A stretch of DNA of 64,000 nt from Theristus sp. LFF4_11 (Eukaryota > Nematoda > Chromadorea > Monhysterida > Xyalidae). The stretch spans positions 186,001 through 250,000 of the forward strand of contig JASANC010003348.1 in the NCBI GenBank assembly GCA_030248135.1. Direction: 5' to 3'. Under the pieces are notes generated by a model, which was not told the origin of the DNA, made no database searches, and worked only from the letters and a program-made list of their open reading frames with translations. Below are positions 58,742 to 64,000 of this stretch, piece by piece. The translations under genes and the position numbers were made by a program. Each line of letters opens with the position of its first letter. Position 1 is the first letter of the stretch.

Positions 58742-61700
58742 TTCCTGTTTGTTTTGTTTTTGCAGGTAGAACACAGTACACATTGTACAGTACATAAGTT
58801 CCGTTATTTAGCTTTTCATACATTTGTATTCACCACCATGTGATTTATCGCAAATGTAACAACTCTCATTGCGCTCAGTTCATGCACACGAATGCCACGA
58901 CAAGATTGAAAAAAAGTCTAGCAAAACTGTTTCGCAGAGTATGGTGCCTGCCTGTCGGTTGGGTCTCGACACGATTTCGCTGACATCTGGAATCGCGCGA
59001 GTTGGCACAATCGCAAGAAGACACCACAGTTGGCAAGTGGCAAAACAGAAGAATGGTGACAAAAACTTGCTGTGCCATTCTTTGTTCAAGATTAGACTCG
59101 TGTAGATCGCGTCGAAAGGCAATATTGCATGGTACACCGTATTTAGCAAAGCCCAAAATGACTCAAGGGCAATTCAGCTTTGTGTATGTGTATTTTTAGG
59201 CCAAAAAATAAATCAAACTCCTTCTAATAGTAAGCCATATTTTTAGTTACGGCGTAGTGGCTTTCAGCAGATAACAGTTATACACGGTTGTTTATAGCTT
59301 TGTCGTGGCAATGAACAACAAAACGATAACTGATCCTCCTAAAATACGAGAATGTTCTGGAACACCGAAACTTGCGGCATTTCAAAGTTTTGAAGCTTTC
59401 TGAGTGCTATATTTTTGTCCTTTGCACTGTTGAAGGCACAACCAATCAACGATAATTATTTAACGCTACGCCAAGAACGTAGAGAAGATAGAGACACCAT
59501 TCTGTTATGTCTCTACTACGGGAAAACTTGGACAGATAATTTATTTCCTGGTGGCCTTGTTTTATTATTCATTGAAAAATCACTAATCTCTGAAATGAAA
59601 CAGCTAATTTCAAACAGCACATGATTGGAGCCATAGAGTCGCATGAAACGGCTTGAAAAACGGACTGCACTAAAAATTTGAGGCATTTTTGTTTTTGTTT
59701 ACACAAATATCCAGACGAAAAGCCGCTTTCGGAAGCGCTGTTAAGTGCTGAGTGCTGACTGAAACGCAGAACCAAGCATTATAGAAAATCCAGTCTTCAG
59801 AATGTATTTTCATACATGTAAACTGATATGCTACCTACATCTCTGAAGGTTTCAGGACCCAGAAATTTAGAAGAGGCCTAAAAAAGTGAGCCATCCTCTC
59901 ATTAATGAGTTGATAGAAACATGTTGTTGCAATGGGTATCGTTACTTAAAACCGTTTCCAAACTTTTTCCAAACATTTTGGCCAAATCTCTTGTGTCTAC
60001 CACCGGTAGCCAAACATTTTTATTGATTACCGCAATTGGCCAAAATGTTTGGAAAAAATTTGGAAACGGTTTTTAGTGGTGGAATTCATGCACAATGATT
60101 TTGGTAATAAAGCAAAAACGTGGATCAGAATACTTCTGAATGACCGTAGCGTCTGAAAGAACGGCTGTGCACCAAAAATGGCAACAATATTCTTCATTTT
60201 CACTGGCCGTTATATTTCGCAAAAAGTATTTTTTTGTATACTCGGCATTTTGCCGAAGCAGGCTGATGTTGCTATACATGTACGTTTAGTTGGGTTAATT
60301 TGTTATTTTTTCTGTTAAATTGGCTTTCCACGTAAAAGCGAATGGTGTATGATGTAATTGCTTTTTTCAGTTTTCAGCTAAACATAAGCTTTCAAAACAA
60401 CCCCTTCATGCGCAGGCCCTATTTGGTTATGACAATTGTCTACGAAAAAACTAAAGATTTGCTGTTCGTGCCGGTTTGCAAGTTTTTTTCTGCAGCATAT
60501 GAAAAAACTCCAAACCGTGCGACAAAACAAACAGCAGTCCATGCCTTTCAATTTCAGCCAATCAGCATGTAATAGCTACTATCCGAAAATCTAAATCACA
60601 TGTCCCGTTGAAAAACACATATACGACCATGCATGAAAAAATGCATGCACGTCAACCTAAACCAATACAAGTAGCGGCTTTCTTCAGGCGAGAGTTCAGA
60701 CGGTTTCGATTCAAAACATTTCGTTTCTCTTTATTTCAATATAGCATGTAAATAATTAGTTTACATTGTGTGTATATAACAGTACATTAGGGATATGCTG
60801 CGTCATGTTGTATGCATTTTAGTGCTTCATAAGATATTCGTTTTGCAATTTTTTCTCCTTTTGCCTTTTCACTTTTGTTTCACTCGATGCAAGCTGCCAG
60901 CGATTCCTTGGCGTGCAGAAAGGACCAAAGTCCACCATTTCGTTTTTCGGGTAACAAACGACGTCTCATGACCAAGCGTCTTAAAAAAAATCGTCTCTTG
61001 TCGTTCAAAGAGACGTTTCTTACAATCTTAACTTGCACCACTGTTTTTCCACCTCGAGATTCATTTTCTTGTGGACGTGTTCCTTTGAGTCAGAAGACTA
61101 CTTCGTGTTTGTCCATGTCAATACGGTGCTCCACTGTGCACTTTTTTTGCTGTCCCGGACATTTCCACAAACGAAATTTGACACACCGTCGTGCTTTATG
61201 CTTAATTTTTTATGCGCCTTGAGTACACGATTCAGTCTAGAGGGATGTGTTTTAGGCGACGCCACACGGTGCATTGCATACTGATTGGCGCAGAAGCGAG
61301 TTTATCGCACCAATCAAAGTGCTGCACATTCGAATTCATCGACCTTTTTTGACTGAGTTCGTGTAAGCAAATGTAAAACGTTGCACTACTCCTCAAAATC
61401 AATGATTCAACAGCAAGTGTTCCGGTCAAAGCAAAAGTGACACAACGCTTTAGCACACGATAATTGGCTGAGCATTACAAGCATTGAATCTCCAGAAACA
61501 GAAATAGATAAATAATCAGGAATAGGATCAGCTTTCAGTCAGTCAGTGTATGTTTGTTTACTTGACATTCACACCAACAAGATTGAACGATTTTCTGAAA
61601 GAAATTCAAACAAAAGTTTCTCTTTCATCGGGGTTGTTTTGTTTGATGTTACTCACAACAAAAGCAGGACTAAAATTTCTAAAATCTGGGGCTCTTTAGA

Positions 61701-62219
61701 ACTAAAAAATACTTTCGCATCGGACTTTATAAAAAACCCAACCCGTCAGACACAAAAAAATGAATCTGCGTGATTAGTTTTTGTGTATATGAATCAACTA
61801 AAATTGAAGAAAATAAAAAAAATCCAAAAAATGAGCATTCTGCAATCTGCAATGCAAAGTTTACCGTGTAACGGCAAAATATTGGTCTGTTGAAAACTGC
61901 ACGGCTTTATCAAATTGAATAATCAATCGAGCCAACAACTTCACTACCGTTACACAAAACGGCATACAAAAACGTACTATTGTCATTTTTTGGGTTCTGA
62001 AATTCAATGGGTTTGCAGAGGTACATAGAATCGTAGAATTTTTGTTTTTGTTTAGTTCTGCGACTAATGCGTTTGCAGACGTCGAAAGGAAAACAGTTTC
62101 ATGCCAGACGCGGTAATTCAGAATGTTCCTAATGAGTGACTCAACAGTATCTGAGAGACACGGGTGATGTTGAATTTGCAAGCTTGATACCCTGTTGGAA
62201 TTGCAAGCTGTTCACAGTT
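58742..62219. other. Spacer without a supported gene
   Basis: AT-rich. Open frames on both strands are short and low quality. It contains the hairpin at 59947-60074 and CCAATCAGC-type motifs (60555). No RNA gene was recognised. Confidence 0.4.
59947..60074. repeat. Fold-back hairpin repeat
   Basis: AAAACCGTTTCCAAAC and CCAAACATTTTGGCCAAAT on the left are mirrored by ATTGGCCAAAATGTTTGG and TTTGGAAACGGTTTTT on the right. The loop is about 50 bases, so a 38-bp arm could form. It is probably a small MITE. Confidence 0.6.
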
Positions 62220-62979
62220 TCAAGTGCGTGCCGCCAGCAGTCGCTCGTGCTGTTTGTTTGCCGTGAACGTCAACACGAGCGCCACGTTGCACGCGTGACA
62301 CATGACGAGCAGCGCGACGTCGAGCACGTAGAAACGCTGTGCCCAGGCGGCCGCTGTTGCATCACTCGAGTCGGCGTCGGGGGGAGCCTGAATGAGAAGC
62401 GCAAGCATCCGACACAGCTAGAATTCCTTAATTTACGATCTCGATTATCAGCGAAAAGTCGCACAGCATGGAGGCATTGCGCACTCTCAGTTGTAGGACG
62501 CAGTGATGTTGTACAGTCATACGACACGACCGTGCCTGCTTGTCCGTCACGATGCAACGTCAACACGTTGTCACGTAGTGCACTGCCTTCACGACGTGGC
62601 GTCGTGCACTTTCCAGGTAACTTTGTAGCCCTTGCGGCCTGCTTGGTGGTAGCGCGGTTGACTCGTTGTCTGTGCGTTCGCGGGATCGAGCCCCGCCGAG
62701 GGGTGTATGGTATATAGGCACTTGATGGCAGAGACATCTCGATGGGCGCCCTATTCGACGGCGTTCTTTACCCTTCTCCCTTGGTTATTAGCCCTGTGGC
62801 TAAAAACATCGCCTAAAATCACAGTTCGTTCGTTCGTAGGTAAAACCAATTCACCGTATCCTTGCGATGTTTGTCTTTGCTGCGTGCTGGTGCGCATGCG
62901 GCGCTGTGCAGGTGCATCACCGCTGCTGCTGTGCAAGTCGCACCGATCAAGAGCAACACTTGGCACATCAGGAATTTGG
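62220..62979 (-). CDS. Putative multi-pass membrane protein, 3' exons (partial)
   Basis: Likely exons in transcription order: 62979-62855 (KFLMCQVLLLIGATCTAAAV, then a basic loop RSKDKHRKDT), a middle exon ending near 62444 (VRNASMLCDFSLIIEI, phase 0 both ends), and 62391-62220 (APPDADSSDATAAAWAQRFY, then VLDVALLVMCHACNVALVLT and a stop after HERLLAART). At least two clear transmembrane helices are visible. A SINE lies in the first intron. The middle exon is the least certain. No family is recognised. Confidence 0.35.
62634..62836 (+). mobile_element. tRNA-derived SINE, copy C
   Basis: GCGGCCTGCTTGGTGGTAGC (A-box-like), GCGGGATCGAGCCCCGCC (B-box-like), ATCTCGATGGGCGCCC, CGACGGCGTTCTTTACCC and the tail CAGTTCGTTCGTTCG. 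It aligns end to end with copies A and B, with an extra GTATA insertion. Confidence 0.75.
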
Positions 62980-63167
62980 CTGAAGTGCAAACCACTTGTT
63001 GAATTTTATTTGTGTCCGGCAGCCAAAGCGACAATCAGTCCAAGTAAATCGCTATTATCGTTCTTATTAAACGTGACCCAATATGCGTTTGCACGCGCAG
63101 ATAAAGGAAATGTTTCATGGCCGCGCGGCAATTTGAAATCAGCAAAACTCAACGTATTCTGACGGCA

Positions 63168-63428
63168 TACCGTAAAGTCTTGCATATAAGGTCTCCTTAT
63201 ATAAATTTGAAAATCAAAAATTTCTGAAAAAAGTGGAATTTCGTGTGACAACCTTATAAGTGGGAGGAAGTCTTATAAAGCGAACATTGGGAATTTCGGG
63301 CCTTATAAACGGGGTAGGATTTTGACCAAGTCAAAATTTTGAATTTTTTGGTTTCCCGCCGTGTGACACTCCGCCCACTTTTGGGTGGGGTCTTATAAGA
63401 GGAACCTTATATGCAAGACTTTACGGTA
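63168..63428. mobile_element. MITE with perfect 24-bp-plus terminal inverted repeats (TACCGTAAAGTC)
   Basis: Begins TACCGTAAAGTCTTGCATAT and ends ATATGCAAGACTTTACGGTA, an exact inverted match extending a few bases further at both ends. The 260-bp element is rich in CTTATAA/TTATAAG and has no coding capacity. The TACCGTA terminus is shared with the element at 48399 and the half-copy at 55313. Confidence 0.85.
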
Positions 63429-63480
63429 TGTGTGCAAGGAATTGAGAAAAAACAATCAGAATTTTTTCTCACTAAATAAA

Positions 63481-63491
63481 TTTATTTTATT
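63481..63491 (-). terminator. Overlapping polyadenylation signals for the 63.8-kb gene
   Basis: Two overlapping AATAAA hexamers on the minus strand, about 70-80 bases after the TAG/TAA-type stop of the small gene that starts at 63819. Confidence 0.5.
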
Positions 63492-63561
63492 TCATATTTG
63501 AATTACGTTCGGGCGCGAAACAACTTTTTAACTGTGCGGCTTTTCCACACATCATTCAACA

Positions 63562-63819
63562 TTAGTACGCCTCCTTCGCACGAAAAGATAATACTGTAAT
63601 TGGTTCGAATTCGGGCGGACTCTGTTTCGGAAAATGATAAAAATATGAAGCTAGTAGGCTAATCAGATGAAATCGCTGTGTATTTGCGACGTTCATCTCA
63701 CCCATTTTCGTAAGCACTTCTGAGCCCTTTGGTACCAGTTGGCTCATTGCCGCATAGCTGACGGTCTGTGCCAGCAACGCGGTCAGTCCAAGCGTCACCT
63801 GGAAAAAAGTCTCACTCAT
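63562..63819 (-). CDS. Small membrane protein, single exon (possibly DUF423/TMEM256-like)
   Basis: 85 codons from MSETFFQVTLGLTALLAQTV to SFRAKEAY, with a clear polyadenylation signal just downstream. An in-frame upstream Met (63840) would add seven residues; MSETFF is preferred as the conserved-looking start. The N-terminal helix (LGLTALLAQTVSYAAMSQLV), a soluble turn (PKGSEVLTKMGEMN) and a second hydrophobic part starting RFHLISLLASYFYH resemble the start of DUF423/TMEM256 proteins. There a helix is followed by a loop and an H-L-x3-L motif. The rest of that family's four helices is absent, so this is at best a truncated member. Unspliced length and composition support a real gene; the family link is weak. 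Confidence 0.42.
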   Translation of the reverse strand: MSETFFQVTLGLTALLAQTVSYAAMSQLVPKGSEVLTKMGEMNVANTQRFHLISLLASYFYHFPKQSPPEFEPITVLSFRAKEAY

Positions 63820-64000
63820 TTTCAACTTTTGAAACCACACTCATATGGAACGGCAACGATATTAATCCGAATTTTGACAAAGAATAATTGTTTATATTAT
63901 AACCTAGTTCAATTCAAAATTAGTTCAAAAAAGATTTTCAGAAACATCGGAACAATTTTTCTTTATACAGACTGTGGGAGGACGAACCGCCGGGAATCCC

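Noticed and set aside
1..64000. CRISPR array, operon with ribosome-binding sites, or prokaryotic island
   Set aside because: Spliced genes with GT-AG introns, animal-specific families and AATAAA signals throughout. No spaced direct-repeat array or prokaryotic gene cluster is present.

Overview
The window is animal nuclear DNA, most probably from a nematode. Compact GC-rich exons with GT-AG splice sites sit in AT-rich introns and spacers. Three signals point to Nematoda: an interstitial array of GCCTAA, the complement of the nematode telomere unit TTAGGC; the classical cholinergic locus with its VAChT/ChAT architecture; and a cysteine-rich secreted protein with a CCC-x3-A-C-N ending like nematode ET/Ly6-type modules. 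A C18orf63 homologue and many intronic MITE/SINE insertions suggest a lineage outside the compact Caenorhabditis type; this placement is inference. No searches could be run. Gene models were built by eye from splice signals, reading-phase continuity and recalled family sequences.

Layout. At 0.6 kb (-) lies a lone signal-peptide exon. From 1.46 to 10.63 kb (+) is a 19-exon CNOT4 homologue, the E3 ligase of the CCR4-NOT complex, with RING, RRM and CCCH modules and a very long Q/P-rich tail. From 14.09 to 17.53 kb (+) is a nine-exon ZC3HC1/NIPA homologue. A 7.4 kb gene-poor stretch follows. From 24.9 to 34.8 kb (+) is the cholinergic locus: an intronless vesicular acetylcholine transporter CDS, then choline acetyltransferase in 17 coding exons. 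The ChAT first coding exon begins behind a splice acceptor downstream of VAChT, as expected if VAChT is nested in the ChAT 5' intron.

Between 35.9 and 41.6 kb several small minus-strand genes occur: a 149-codon-scale protein, a single-pass membrane protein, and a secreted Cys-rich ET/Ly6-like protein. From 42.1 to 48.0 kb (+) is a C18orf63 (DUF4708) homologue. From 49.1 to 52.5 kb (-) is a five-exon class A-like peptide GPCR with unusual DRY and NPxxY positions. The last 12 kb holds a few short, weakly supported genes (55.6-55.9, 58.1-58.7, 62.2-63.0, 63.6-63.8 kb) in repeat-rich spacer.

The window is rich in short non-autonomous elements, mostly in introns: a GACGTCAT palindrome MITE family, a CAGCTGATTGG MITE family, elements with TACCGTA termini, a 1.1 kb element with about 0.2 kb inverted arms, and a tRNA-derived SINE in three copies. 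The most striking structure is a telomeric array in a ChAT intron, flanked by a 62-bp duplication that includes the exon's 5' splice site.
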